Part shown: one piece after another, positions 24,281 through 32,936 of the stretch
Numbering within the stretch: the stretch's first letter is position 1
Layout of the letters: each line of letters opens with the position of its first letter
Source: JBDTOX01 sp039933015
GTDB taxonomy: Bacteria; Pseudomonadota; Gammaproteobacteria; Burkholderiales; Methylophilaceae
Length of the DNA stretch: 33,444 nucleotides
Assembly (NCBI GenBank): GCA_039933015.1
Contig: JBDTOX010000182.1
Location: 1-33,444, forward strand
Reading direction: 5' to 3'
Position numbers and translations under genes: made by a program
The notes under the pieces: model-generated
Database searches by the model: none
What the model was told of the DNA's origin: nothing
Seen by the model: the letters and a program-made list of their open reading frames with translations, nothing else

Positions 24281-24742
24281 CTAATCAATGGCCTTGAGTA
24301 TGCACATCATGTTTGCCTCTGCGACCACGACATCATCAACCAAGGCCTGGCCTGAGTATTTCCAGATGCCACGCAGTACCCGGTCGATTTTCACCTTGAG
24401 TATGAGCTGATCGCCTGGAGAAACCGGCTTTTTGAAGCGTGCATTGTCTATACCGGCAAAATAATAGACCGAATCATCACTAGGCTTAGTTTCCATAGTC
24501 TTGAAAGATAGGATGGCGGCTGCCTGAGCCATGGCTTCCACAATCAACACACCAGGCATTACGGGATGATAAGGGAAATGACCAGGAAAGAATGGTTCAT
24601 TCATGCTGACGTTTTTGACGGCCACAATTTCCTTACCCACATCCAGAGAAAGCACACGATCTACCAACATGAATGGGTAGCGATGCGGCAAGTGATTCAG
24701 TATTTCATGGATATCCATGCTCGTAATGGCTTTGTCTGTCAT
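24281..24742 (-). CDS. fabZ: 3-hydroxyacyl-[acyl-carrier-protein] dehydratase
   Basis: This 153-residue hot-dog fold enzyme has the catalytic histidine in FFPGHFPYHPVMPG (His55) and glutamate in LIVEAMAQ (Glu69). It dehydrates 3-hydroxyacyl-ACP, competing for the same substrate that LpxA and LpxD use, which explains its constant place in the lpx operon. N-terminal HEILNHLPHRYPFMLVDRV is typical. Confidence 0.97.
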   Translation of the reverse strand: MTDKAITSMDIHEILNHLPHRYPFMLVDRVLSLDVGKEIVAVKNVSMNEPFFPGHFPYHPVMPGVLIVEAMAQAAAILSFKTMETKPSDDSVYYFAGIDNARFKKPVSPGDQLILKVKIDRVLRGIWKYSGQALVDDVVVAEANMMCILKAID

Positions 24743-24779
24743 GGTTCTTCCTTAGTGTTCACCCTTGAATTTCCATCCA

Positions 24780-25835
24780 TTAATGCTTATCCGTTTTACC
24801 TGTTTGCGCTTTGAAGGCACTGAGTTCATTTTCCAGTTGCTTCACACGCTCGGCCAAGCTCCCCAGGCGTCGCACATTCGCTGCAGTTTTAAGCCAGTCT
24901 TCATGTGACTGGAATGGCATCAGCGCGGTATAAGTATCTGCTTTAGTTAAAGAACGCGTAATCATGCTGCCGGGCGAAATGGTAACCCCATCCGCAATTT
25001 CCAGGTGCCCCAGTATCATTGCAGCGCCACCAATCTTGCAATGCTTGCCCACGCGCGCACTGCCGGCGATACCTACGCATCCCGCGATCACAGTATGCGC
25101 ACCGATACGGCAATTGTGGCCAATCTGAATCAGATTATCGAGTTTCACACCCTCTTCAATCACGGTATCATCCAGTGCCCCGCGGTCTATGGTGGTGTTT
25201 GCCCCTACATCAACGTCATTTCCAATCACGACACGACCAACCTGCGGGATCTTAATCCAACGTCCATCATCTTCAGCATAACCAAAGCCATCGGCACCAA
25301 TCACACTGCCCGCAAATAATGTGCAGTTTTTTCCGATAATGCAGTCATGATAAACCACGACATTGGCTTGCAAGCGCGTGTCATCGCCTATGGTGACCTG
25401 ATCGCCTATCACACAACCGGGGCCAATCACCACATTCTCACCGAGCTTAACATGACGTCCGATAACACAATTGGCAGCGACGGTACATGATAAAGGTACC
25501 GCAGAAGTGTCATCCACGACCGCGCTCGCGTCTATACCTTTCACAAACTGTGCCACAGGGTTTAGTAACTCGGAAACCTTGGCAAAATAGGCGTAAGGAT
25601 TTTCCGTGACTATGTGGGGCAGGTCAGTAATACCACGATTTTTATTACTTAAAATAATCGCGCTGGCTTGCGTCGTGGCTAACAAATAACGATATTTGGA
25701 GTCCGTCAGAAAGCTGATTTGGCCGGGTTGCGCACTAGAGAGAGAGGCCACGCGCGTAATGATGACATTATCCGCACCAACCAACTCTCCTCCTAGTATG
25801 GATACGATCTCCCGTAAGGAATAATGCGCACTCAT
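24780..25835 (-). CDS. lpxD: UDP-3-O-(3-hydroxyacyl)glucosamine N-acyltransferase
   Basis: This 351-residue protein has an N-terminal uridine-binding domain (about 1-100), many hexapeptide repeats (about 100-290) and a C-terminal helix (LAERVKQLENELSAFKAQ). The catalytic histidine is in LIQIGHNCRIGAHTVIAG, preceded by DVGANTTIDRGALDDTVI. It adds the second 3-hydroxyacyl chain in lipid A synthesis. It follows skp as in most proteobacteria. Confidence 0.97.
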   Translation of the reverse strand: MSAHYSLREIVSILGGELVGADNVIITRVASLSSAQPGQISFLTDSKYRYLLATTQASAIILSNKNRGITDLPHIVTENPYAYFAKVSELLNPVAQFVKGIDASAVVDDTSAVPLSCTVAANCVIGRHVKLGENVVIGPGCVIGDQVTIGDDTRLQANVVVYHDCIIGKNCTLFAGSVIGADGFGYAEDDGRWIKIPQVGRVVIGNDVDVGANTTIDRGALDDTVIEEGVKLDNLIQIGHNCRIGAHTVIAGCVGIAGSARVGKHCKIGGAAMILGHLEIADGVTISPGSMITRSLTKADTYTALMPFQSHEDWLKTAANVRRLGSLAERVKQLENELSAFKAQTGKTDKH

Positions 25836-25853
25836 CCGCTAAAGATCGCTTAA

Positions 25854-25878
25854 TCTTGAATATACTTGAATATGCTTG
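25854..25878. repeat. Short 10-bp tandem repeat between skp and lpxD
   Basis: TCTTGAATAT, ACTTGAATAT and a partial GCTTG follow each other, a 2.5-copy repeat with a 10-bp period (one helical turn) in the gap between the two genes. Meaning unknown. Confidence 0.65.
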
Positions 25879-25887
25879 TTTCTTAAC

Positions 25888-26391
25888 TTACTTCTTACCC
25901 AGTGATTTCAACACCTTGTCAGTGATGTCGACTTTTTTACTGGCATAAGCCACGCCGCCATAAACAACCAAATCATAACCCTCCGCTTCGGAGACCGTGG
26001 TTACAGCCTTGTTGATCCTGTCCTGCAAGGAGCCCAGCTCTTCATTCTTGCGCAGATTGACGTCTTCACGCAATTCACGTTGCTTACGCTGGAACTCGAT
26101 TTTAAGATTGGAAGCATCGCGCTCTTTATTGCGGCGGTCATTCTCTGACATAGTCAGGCTATCCTTATCCAAAGAGGATTCCATATCCTTGATCTGTTTT
26201 TGCAGACGTTCCAGCTCCTGTGTTCTTGGGCTAAATTCCTTCTCTAGCTTTTTACCGCTTTCCGCTGTTTGCGGAGCTTCCTGCAAGATTTTATCTACCT
26301 GGACATACCCTACTTTTAGCTCCGCCGCACTCGCATTCATGGCCAAGGCAAAGACACTTGCCGCCAACAGACTCTTCAACAGCTTATTCAA
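25888..26391 (-). CDS. skp: Periplasmic chaperone Skp (OmpH)
   Basis: The 167-residue protein starts at TTG 26391, chosen because AGGAG lies seven bases upstream and because the resulting N-terminus NKLLKSLLAASVFALAMNASAA is a perfect signal peptide; longer starts at 26412 or 26442 break this. The mature part begins AELKVGYVQVDKILQEAP and is a long charged coiled coil (about residues 45-120), followed by VVYGGVAYASKKVDITDKVLKSL. Skp escorts outer-membrane proteins to BamA, encoded just upstream. Length agrees with the family. Confidence 0.94.
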   Translation of the reverse strand: MNKLLKSLLAASVFALAMNASAAELKVGYVQVDKILQEAPQTAESGKKLEKEFSPRTQELERLQKQIKDMESSLDKDSLTMSENDRRNKERDASNLKIEFQRKQRELREDVNLRKNEELGSLQDRINKAVTTVSEAEGYDLVVYGGVAYASKKVDITDKVLKSLGKK

Positions 26392-26444
26392 TTGATTTCT
26401 CCTAATATACATATCAAATATATCTAAACACCAGGCTTTCAAAC

Positions 26445-28739
26445 CTAGAATTGTGCCCCAAACTGGAATTGCAGGATTTGTGTTTTGTCACCGGACTTGG
26501 CATTCAATGCTTTTGCCGCAACCAGTTTAATTGGACCAAATGGCGAATACCAGCTTACACCAAGGCCCGTAGAATAGCGTAACTGCCCAAGATCGATTGA
26601 TTCATTATTGGCAAAAACAGTACCTGCATCAACAAAAGCACTAAGGCGTAATTGTTTAGAATCCTTCATTCCGGGAATGGGGAAGTAGAGCTCAGCATTA
26701 CCGAGCAGCAGCTTGGTGCCGCCAACCGCGAAAGTTTGTCCATTCACTAGATCAGTATCGCGTGGACCAATAGCACTGGTTTGAAAACCACGTACTGAGT
26801 TCACGCCACCAGTATAAAAATTCTTAAAGAAGGGGAAGTCTTTATTACCATAGGTGTCACCATAGCCAGCTTCACCATTCAAGCTGAAAGTAATATTCTT
26901 GGTGAGTTCCTTATACCAGGTATGTTTATAGTCCAGCTTATAGTATTCCAGGTCCAGTCCTGGCAAGCCAACTTCTACAGTAGCCCTTTGTAATACACCA
27001 TTATTCGGGAATAACACGTTATCACGCGTATCGTGCGCCCACCCCAAGTTCAGCACCAGGCTGGTGTTGTCACAACCCGTGCTATTGCCGCAATATAGTT
27101 GATAGCGTGTAGGACTAGACGCATTTAAATCAATTTGAGTGAAATCGAAACCAAGACCAGCGCTGACCGAATCTCGCTCGTTCAAAGGTACGCCGAAGCG
27201 AACGCCAGCGCCATAAGATGAGCTCGCATAGGAGCCAGTATTAAGATAAGAGGTATCCACATCACGGCGATATACATCAAAGCCGCGGCTAATACCGTCT
27301 GGGGTAAAATATGGGTCGGTATAGGATAGCGAATAAACGGTATTCACCTTGCCGGTATTGACTTGTGCACTGACTCGATTGCCAGTACCCAGGAAATTGT
27401 TCTGATTGACCGTTACACCAAAGACCACGCCTTCCGCGCTGGATAGGCCAGCACCGAACATGACGCTACCCGTGGATTTTTCCGTCACGTTGACATTCAG
27501 GTCGACCTGATCTGTAGTGCCGGGAACAGCGGGCGTTTCCACATTAACATCCGAGAAATACTGTAACCGCTCCAGGCGCTGCTTGGAGCGGCTAATTTTA
27601 TCTGCGCCGTACCAGGCTGATTCCAGCTGACGCATTTCCCTGCGTAACACTTCATCACGGGTTCGGGTATTACCCGTCAGATTGATGCGACGCACATAAA
27701 CGCGGCGGCCTGGGTCAATAAAGAAAGTAAATGCTACCGTGTGTTTTTCTTTATCGACTTCCGGTACAGCATTCACGTTAGAAAAGGCGTAGCCATCGTT
27801 ACCCAGACGGTCTCCAATGGCTTTGGTGGATTCAGTAATTTTCTGGCGATTAAAGAATTCACCCGGCTGCACGCTAATGAGCTTGCGCGCTTCGTCTTCA
27901 GGCAACAGTGTTTCGCCCGCCAATTTAACGTCACTTACCGTGTATTTTTCCCCCTCGGTGATGTTGACAGTAATATAGATATCGCGTTTGTCCGGGGTAA
28001 TGGAAACCTGCGTCGAATCAATATTAAACTCGAGATAACCTTGGTTCATATAGAACGAGCGTAAGGCCTCAAGATCAGCGGTTAATTTTTGTTTGGAATA
28101 TTGATCATTTTTACTCCACCATGTCATCCAGCCCGGCGTGGTGAGCTTGAATTCTTCCAGCAATGTTTTCTGGTCAAATGCCTGATTGCCGACAATATTC
28201 ATACTGCGAATTTTGGATATCGCACCTTCTTCGATATCAAAGCGCAGAGCAACCCGATTACGCTCCAGTGGGCTGACCGACGTTTTGACGGTAGCGCCAT
28301 ATTTGCCTTGAGCCAAGTATTGACGTTTGATTTCCTGCTCTGCCCTATCCAGCATGGAGCGGTCGAAGATCAACCCTTCAGCCAGGCCAATCTGCTTGAG
28401 GCCTTCTTTCATCTTGTCGCTGGGAAAAGATTTGTTTCCGCTGAAAGTAATCTGCGCAATGGCTGCACGCTCTTGCACCAGCACAACGAGCACGCCACCA
28501 TCAGCCTCAATACGTACATCCTTGAAAAAGCCGGTGCCGTAAAGCGATTTAATGGCTTGCGTGGCTTTATCGTCATCCATGGTCTCGCCGACTTTGACCG
28601 GCAAGTAATTGAACACAGTGCCCGCTTCGGTACGCTGGATGCCTTCAACACGGATATCTTTGACTACAAATGGCTCCATGGCCAGAGCTGATGATGCATA
28701 CATGCCGAGAATCAGCAGTGGGATGTGCCTTAACTTCAT
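26445..28739 (-). CDS. bamA: Outer membrane protein assembly factor BamA
   Basis: The 764-residue protein has a signal peptide (LLILGMYASSALA, cleaved near residue 20), five POTRA domains (about 22-420; the first starts FVVKDIRVEGIQRTE) and a 16-strand barrel. The barrel shows the conserved GGVNSVRGFQ loop motif and ends in LQFQFGAQF with the C-terminal phenylalanine needed for insertion. It is the core of the Bam machine. It follows rseP by only five bases and precedes skp by 53. Confidence 0.97.
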   Translation of the reverse strand: MKLRHIPLLILGMYASSALAMEPFVVKDIRVEGIQRTEAGTVFNYLPVKVGETMDDDKATQAIKSLYGTGFFKDVRIEADGGVLVVLVQERAAIAQITFSGNKSFPSDKMKEGLKQIGLAEGLIFDRSMLDRAEQEIKRQYLAQGKYGATVKTSVSPLERNRVALRFDIEEGAISKIRSMNIVGNQAFDQKTLLEEFKLTTPGWMTWWSKNDQYSKQKLTADLEALRSFYMNQGYLEFNIDSTQVSITPDKRDIYITVNITEGEKYTVSDVKLAGETLLPEDEARKLISVQPGEFFNRQKITESTKAIGDRLGNDGYAFSNVNAVPEVDKEKHTVAFTFFIDPGRRVYVRRINLTGNTRTRDEVLRREMRQLESAWYGADKISRSKQRLERLQYFSDVNVETPAVPGTTDQVDLNVNVTEKSTGSVMFGAGLSSAEGVVFGVTVNQNNFLGTGNRVSAQVNTGKVNTVYSLSYTDPYFTPDGISRGFDVYRRDVDTSYLNTGSYASSSYGAGVRFGVPLNERDSVSAGLGFDFTQIDLNASSPTRYQLYCGNSTGCDNTSLVLNLGWAHDTRDNVLFPNNGVLQRATVEVGLPGLDLEYYKLDYKHTWYKELTKNITFSLNGEAGYGDTYGNKDFPFFKNFYTGGVNSVRGFQTSAIGPRDTDLVNGQTFAVGGTKLLLGNAELYFPIPGMKDSKQLRLSAFVDAGTVFANNESIDLGQLRYSTGLGVSWYSPFGPIKLVAAKALNAKSGDKTQILQFQFGAQF

Positions 28740-28744
28740 TAATA

Positions 28745-30130
28745 TCAGCCTGTTATAAGTCGAGTAAAATCGTTGTACAAAGCGCAGGCCATTAACAAAC
28801 CCAGCAATGCCAGCCCTATACGTTGACCAGTTTCCATAACCCGCTCGGAAACTGGACTCCCTTTAAAAATTTCAATCGTATAATACAACAAATGCCCGCC
28901 ATCCAACACAGGGATAGGCAGCAGATTGAGCACGCCCAGACTGATGCTAACCAGCGCCAGAAAGCTGAGGAACGACATCCAGCCGATATGCGCGCTTTGA
29001 CCAGCATAACTGGCAATAGTCACTGGGCCGCTTATGCCTTTCCACGAGGCCGCACCTGTCAGCATATTACCCAGCATTTTCAGGCTGAGTATGGAGGTAT
29101 CCCAGGTTTTGGCAGTGGCTTTGGACAAGGCCGTAACTGGCCCATACTTGATCTCGACCAGAAATTTTTCGAGCTCTGACTGATCCATTTTATAGGCAGC
29201 GCCAATACGACCTACGTGCTGACCATTTTCTGTAGTTGTCTCAGGCGTAATAGGCAAAGTAAGTTCTGCGCCTGCGCGCTGTATTCTTAAACTCAGGCGC
29301 TGCCCAGGGCTTTTGCGCACAATACTGACAAAATCTTCCCATTGCCCTACAGCGACTCCATTAACCTGAAGTATCTCATCTCCAGGCTTAAGCCCGGCTT
29401 GCATTGCTGGGCTACCGTCAATAATTTCACCCACCTTGGACGGCATACTGGGCTGATAAGGTTTCAAGCCCAGCTTATCCAGCAAATCATGCTCAAAGTC
29501 ATCTTTACCAAGGTTACCCACGGCCAACTGATGCAAATGTACTTCATCGCTACCACTAATCGCTTCTATATCGATCACTGGTGCTTTAAGCGATTGCTCC
29601 AGCAAAATCCAGCGCACGTCCTGCCAGGTGGCAACCGGCTTGCCCGCCACCTTCCGAATCAACTCACCTGATTTCATGCTGGCATGGGCCGCAGGCGTGC
29701 CTGCAGCAATCTCGCCCAATATAGGCTTCATGCCCATGACGCCGTGCATGAATAAAATCCAGTAGATGAAAATGGCTAATAGCAGATTGGCAATCGGCCC
29801 GGCAGATACTATGGCAATGCGCTTCCAGACCGATTGGCGATTAAAGGCGCGTGGCAAGTCGTGCTCATCCACAAGCGTGTCGGCTGGCGCCTCACGTTCA
29901 TCCAGCATTTTGACGTAACCTCCCAAAGGAAACGCGGCCACTACAAATTCGGTTTGATCTTTACCAAAACGTTTGCTGAATAGTGGCTTACCAAAGCCCA
30001 GAGAAAAGCGTAATACTTTCACACCGCACCAGCGAGCCACCTGAAAATGGCCGTACTCATGCACCGCTATGAGCACGCCCAAGGTAACGATAAACGCACC
30101 CAAGGTAAACATCAGTTTGACTGCATCCAT
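28745..30130 (-). CDS. rseP: Site-2 intramembrane zinc protease RseP
   Basis: This 461-residue membrane protease has the zinc motif HEYGH (His24, Glu25, His28) in the first helix, two PDZ domains (about residues 120-200 and 205-290, the second with GEIIDGSPAMQAGLKPGDEI), and the third metal ligand in LNLLPIPVLDGGHLL near the C-terminus. It cleaves anti-sigma factors and leftover signal peptides. The start at 30130 overlaps dxr by 19 bases; an alternative ATG at 30112 would share one base with the dxr stop (TGATG). The longer form matches the usual spacing before the HExxH motif. Confidence 0.95.
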   Translation of the reverse strand: MDAVKLMFTLGAFIVTLGVLIAVHEYGHFQVARWCGVKVLRFSLGFGKPLFSKRFGKDQTEFVVAAFPLGGYVKMLDEREAPADTLVDEHDLPRAFNRQSVWKRIAIVSAGPIANLLLAIFIYWILFMHGVMGMKPILGEIAAGTPAAHASMKSGELIRKVAGKPVATWQDVRWILLEQSLKAPVIDIEAISGSDEVHLHQLAVGNLGKDDFEHDLLDKLGLKPYQPSMPSKVGEIIDGSPAMQAGLKPGDEILQVNGVAVGQWEDFVSIVRKSPGQRLSLRIQRAGAELTLPITPETTTENGQHVGRIGAAYKMDQSELEKFLVEIKYGPVTALSKATAKTWDTSILSLKMLGNMLTGAASWKGISGPVTIASYAGQSAHIGWMSFLSFLALVSISLGVLNLLPIPVLDGGHLLYYTIEIFKGSPVSERVMETGQRIGLALLGLLMACALYNDFTRLITG

Positions 30131-31296
30131 TCAACAGCCGCCGCACGGGCGGCCACATCCGCGGAAACAACCTGCTCCAGCGTGTCAGCCGATTCTATAT
30201 TGGCGTTAGCTAATACTGATTCAATCATGCGCGGAATATCCATAAAGCTAATTTTTTGCTTAAGAAACGCATCAACGCCAATCTCATTTGCCGCATTGAG
30301 TACTGCCGGTGCGGTGCCCCCGCATTTTAAAGCCTCAAATGCCAGCCTTAGACAAGGAAAGCGCGTTACGTCAGGAGCTTCAAAATCCAGCCGGGCTATT
30401 TTGAATAAATCCAGTGCGCTGACACCGCTTTCCAGCCGATCCGGAAAACCCAGAGCATAGGCAATCGGCGTGCGCATATCAGGATTACCCAATTGCGCCA
30501 GCACCGAGCCGTCGACATATTCAACCATGGAATGAATCACACTTTGAGGATGCACAACGACATCAATCTGTTCTGGCGTGGCGTTAAACAACCAGTGCGC
30601 CTCGATGACTTCCAGGCCCTTATTCATCAAGCTTGCGGAATCAATAGTAATTTTTGGTCCCATAACCCAATTAGGATGATTGAGCGCTTGTTGCAGGGTT
30701 ACTGCCTGCAACTCAGCTTCGCTTGCCGTACGGAATGGGCCTCCCGAAGCCGTCAGCAGAATCCGTTTAACACCCCCGTCTGCCAGGCTGGCAAATTTCC
30801 GTGACGGCATCACCTGGAAAATGGCATTGTGTTCGCTATCAATCGGCAATAGGCTGGCACCGCCCTGCTCAACCGCCTGCATGAACAGACTGCCTGACAT
30901 TACCAAAGTTTCTTTATTTGCCAGCAAAATACGCTTGCCAGCCTGAGCCGCAGCCATGGCCGGCTTCAGACCAGCAGCACCTACAATTGCCGCCATTACG
31001 GCATCAACCTCCGGATGCGAGGCCACCTTTTCCAGCGCAGCCATCCCACACAGAACTTCAGTAGCACTACCAGCCTTTAGCAGCTTTAGCCTTAACGCTT
31101 CTGCCGCATCAGCATCCAGCATTACGGCATAAACAGGTTCGAACTTCTTGCATAGCTCAAACAAGGCATCAATACTGGAGTGTGCAGTGAGTGCATAAGC
31201 ACGAAAACGCTCGGGGTGCCGTGCAACTACATCCAGGGTATGCAGGCCAATGGTGCCGGTAGCGCCAAGGATGGTGACGTTCTGGCGCTTAAGCAT
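30112..31296 (-). CDS. dxr: 1-deoxy-D-xylulose-5-phosphate reductoisomerase
   Basis: This 394-residue enzyme of the methylerythritol phosphate pathway has the NADPH loop ILGATGTIGLHTLDVV (about 9-24), NKETLVMSG, the metal and substrate site LLPIDSEHNAIFQ, LTASGGPFR, the flexible lid around NHPNWVMGPKITIDSASLMNKGLEV and HPQSVIHSMVEY. It makes MEP for isopentenyl diphosphate, which uppS upstream uses after chain growth. It starts 8 bases after the cdsA stop. Confidence 0.97.
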   Translation of the reverse strand: MLKRQNVTILGATGTIGLHTLDVVARHPERFRAYALTAHSSIDALFELCKKFEPVYAVMLDADAAEALRLKLLKAGSATEVLCGMAALEKVASHPEVDAVMAAIVGAAGLKPAMAAAQAGKRILLANKETLVMSGSLFMQAVEQGGASLLPIDSEHNAIFQVMPSRKFASLADGGVKRILLTASGGPFRTASEAELQAVTLQQALNHPNWVMGPKITIDSASLMNKGLEVIEAHWLFNATPEQIDVVVHPQSVIHSMVEYVDGSVLAQLGNPDMRTPIAYALGFPDRLESGVSALDLFKIARLDFEAPDVTRFPCLRLAFEALKCGGTAPAVLNAANEIGVDAFLKQKISFMDIPRMIESVLANANIESADTLEQVVSADVAARAAAVEWMQSN

Positions 31297-31304
31297 GCGA
31301 AAAA

Positions 31305-32132
31305 CTAAACATAATGAAACCAGGCTGTGTAATACAGTGGAAAATAAATAAAGAAAGCCGCCAAGGGTAAGCTGGAAGTAAGGCCATCAATCCGGTCAAG
31401 CACGCCACCATGGCCGGGAAGCAGGTTACCGCTATCCTTTACACCGGCATGTCGTTTGATAAGAGACTCCAGCAGATCGCCCATAATACTCACTACCGTG
31501 ACGCCCCACAGACCGAGAATCAACCAATAATCAAGCTCGAATACCAGGCATAAGGCCAGCCCATAAACACTCACCGCCAGCCACGCGCCCCAGACACCTT
31601 CCCAGGTCTTCCCAGGGCTGATCAAGGCAGCAAGCTTGCGCTTGCCAAAGCGTTTACCCACAAAATAAGCTGCAATATCGGCGATCCAGACTGCAACAAT
31701 AACGCCGAGCAAGAGCCATGGGCTAATTCGGCGCAAACTGATTAAAGCTAACCACATAGGCAATATTACCAGCCAGCCAGCGATGGCCATCAGCACGACA
31801 TTCTTGATATGGAAACGTGAAATCAGCCAGATAGGTGCCAGCAACAGCCAGAACAAAGTCGCCGCAAGAATGCCCCAGAACATGCCTTTTTGCTGAAAAT
31901 AAGCCATCTCGACACTGGAGCCGAAAGCCAGTGCCAAGCCCGTAACGAGAGTGGCCAGCAAATAGAATATGCTTTGACTGGATGTGAATTTGGCCATCCC
32001 CGCCCATTCCCAAATACCTACTGATATTGCCGTGAGCATGAGCAAAGACCAATAAATGTCCGGCAGCAGAAACAAGGCCGCAAGGAAAATAGGAACAAGT
32101 ACGATGGCCGTCAGGAAGCGCGTTTTAAGCAT
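31305..32132 (-). CDS. cdsA: Phosphatidate cytidylyltransferase
   Basis: The 275-residue protein is mostly membrane helices (about seven or eight) and carries the CDS signature in SLIKRHAGVKDSGNLLPGHGGVLDRID near the C-terminus, with the preceding cytosolic loop ISPGKTWEGVWG. It makes CDP-diacylglycerol for all phospholipids. The ATG overlaps the uppS stop by eight bases. Confidence 0.96.
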   Translation of the reverse strand: MLKTRFLTAIVLVPIFLAALFLLPDIYWSLLMLTAISVGIWEWAGMAKFTSSQSIFYLLATLVTGLALAFGSSVEMAYFQQKGMFWGILAATLFWLLLAPIWLISRFHIKNVVLMAIAGWLVILPMWLALISLRRISPWLLLGVIVAVWIADIAAYFVGKRFGKRKLAALISPGKTWEGVWGAWLAVSVYGLALCLVFELDYWLILGLWGVTVVSIMGDLLESLIKRHAGVKDSGNLLPGHGGVLDRIDGLTSSLPLAAFFIYFPLYYTAWFHYV

Positions 32133-32886
32133 GCTGGTTACTCGTTAATTGTTCACTGGTGCGGCCAAAACGGCGTTCGCGCTGTTGATAGGACTGAATG
32201 GCAAGATTAAAAGCGGCATGGTTGAAGTCTGGCCATAAGGTATCGGTAAAATAAAGTTCGCTATAGGCCAATTGCCACAGCAGGAAATTACTAATGCGCT
32301 GCTCACCGCCTGTACGGATGAACAAATCAGGCTCAGGAGCGTAATGCATGGCGAGATAAGGCGCAATATCCTGCTCCTCAAACTTGCCGGCAAGCTCAGG
32401 TTGAGCTTGTTGCATGCGATTCATGGCTTGCAGTAAATCCCAGCGGCCGCCGTAATTGGCAGCGATGGTTAAGGTGAGGCCGGTATTAGCCTGTGTGAGT
32501 CTTTCCGCAGCTTCAATCCGGGCACATAAAGCGGCATCAAAACGTGATCGGTCGCCTATCATGATCAAACGAATATTATTTTGATTAAGTTTGCTTACCT
32601 CTTGCCTGAGCGCATCCATGAACAGCCCCATCAGAAAGCTGACCTCTTCTGGTGGGCGGCGCCAGTTTTCACTACTAAAAGCAAAAATAGTGAGATATTC
32701 AACGCCCAGACTTGCACATTGTTTAACCATAGCACGCACAACTTCTACACCACGCTTATGGCCGGCAATTCTTGGTAGAAAGCGTTTTTTTGCCCAGCGC
32801 CCATTGCCATCCATGATGATAGCTATGTGGCGCGGGATGTTGCTAGCATTCGGAATGGACTTGGTGGAGCTAGTAAAAAGGGCCAA
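32125..32886 (-). CDS. uppS: Undecaprenyl diphosphate synthase (cis-prenyltransferase)
   Basis: This 253-residue enzyme has the family signature IIMDGNGRWAKKR with catalytic Asp26, GHKRGVEVVR, TIFAFSSENWRRP and the C-terminal RTGGEQRISNFLLWQLAYSE. It makes the C55 lipid carrier for peptidoglycan. The start is TTG at 32886, supported by GGAG six bases upstream; the ATG overlapping that site is in a different frame and gives only a short peptide. Confidence 0.95.
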   Translation of the reverse strand: MALFTSSTKSIPNASNIPRHIAIIMDGNGRWAKKRFLPRIAGHKRGVEVVRAMVKQCASLGVEYLTIFAFSSENWRRPPEEVSFLMGLFMDALRQEVSKLNQNNIRLIMIGDRSRFDAALCARIEAAERLTQANTGLTLTIAANYGGRWDLLQAMNRMQQAQPELAGKFEEQDIAPYLAMHYAPEPDLFIRTGGEQRISNFLLWQLAYSELYFTDTLWPDFNHAAFNLAIQSYQQRERRFGRTSEQLTSNQHA

Positions 32887-32936
32887 TCCATGCTCCAGAT
32901 GAATAAATGAAAGAAATTTTCAGCAAAGCTGTAGCC

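Noticed and set aside
28089..28691. 200-codon open frame opposite to bamA
   Set aside because: It is entirely antisense to the POTRA coding region, with no ribosome binding site or family features.
31287..32138. Shared start context GCATGCTTAA at cdsA and dxr
   Set aside because: Both genes begin Met-Leu-Lys after GC; ten matching bases at two adjacent starts is likely coincidence of short coding words.
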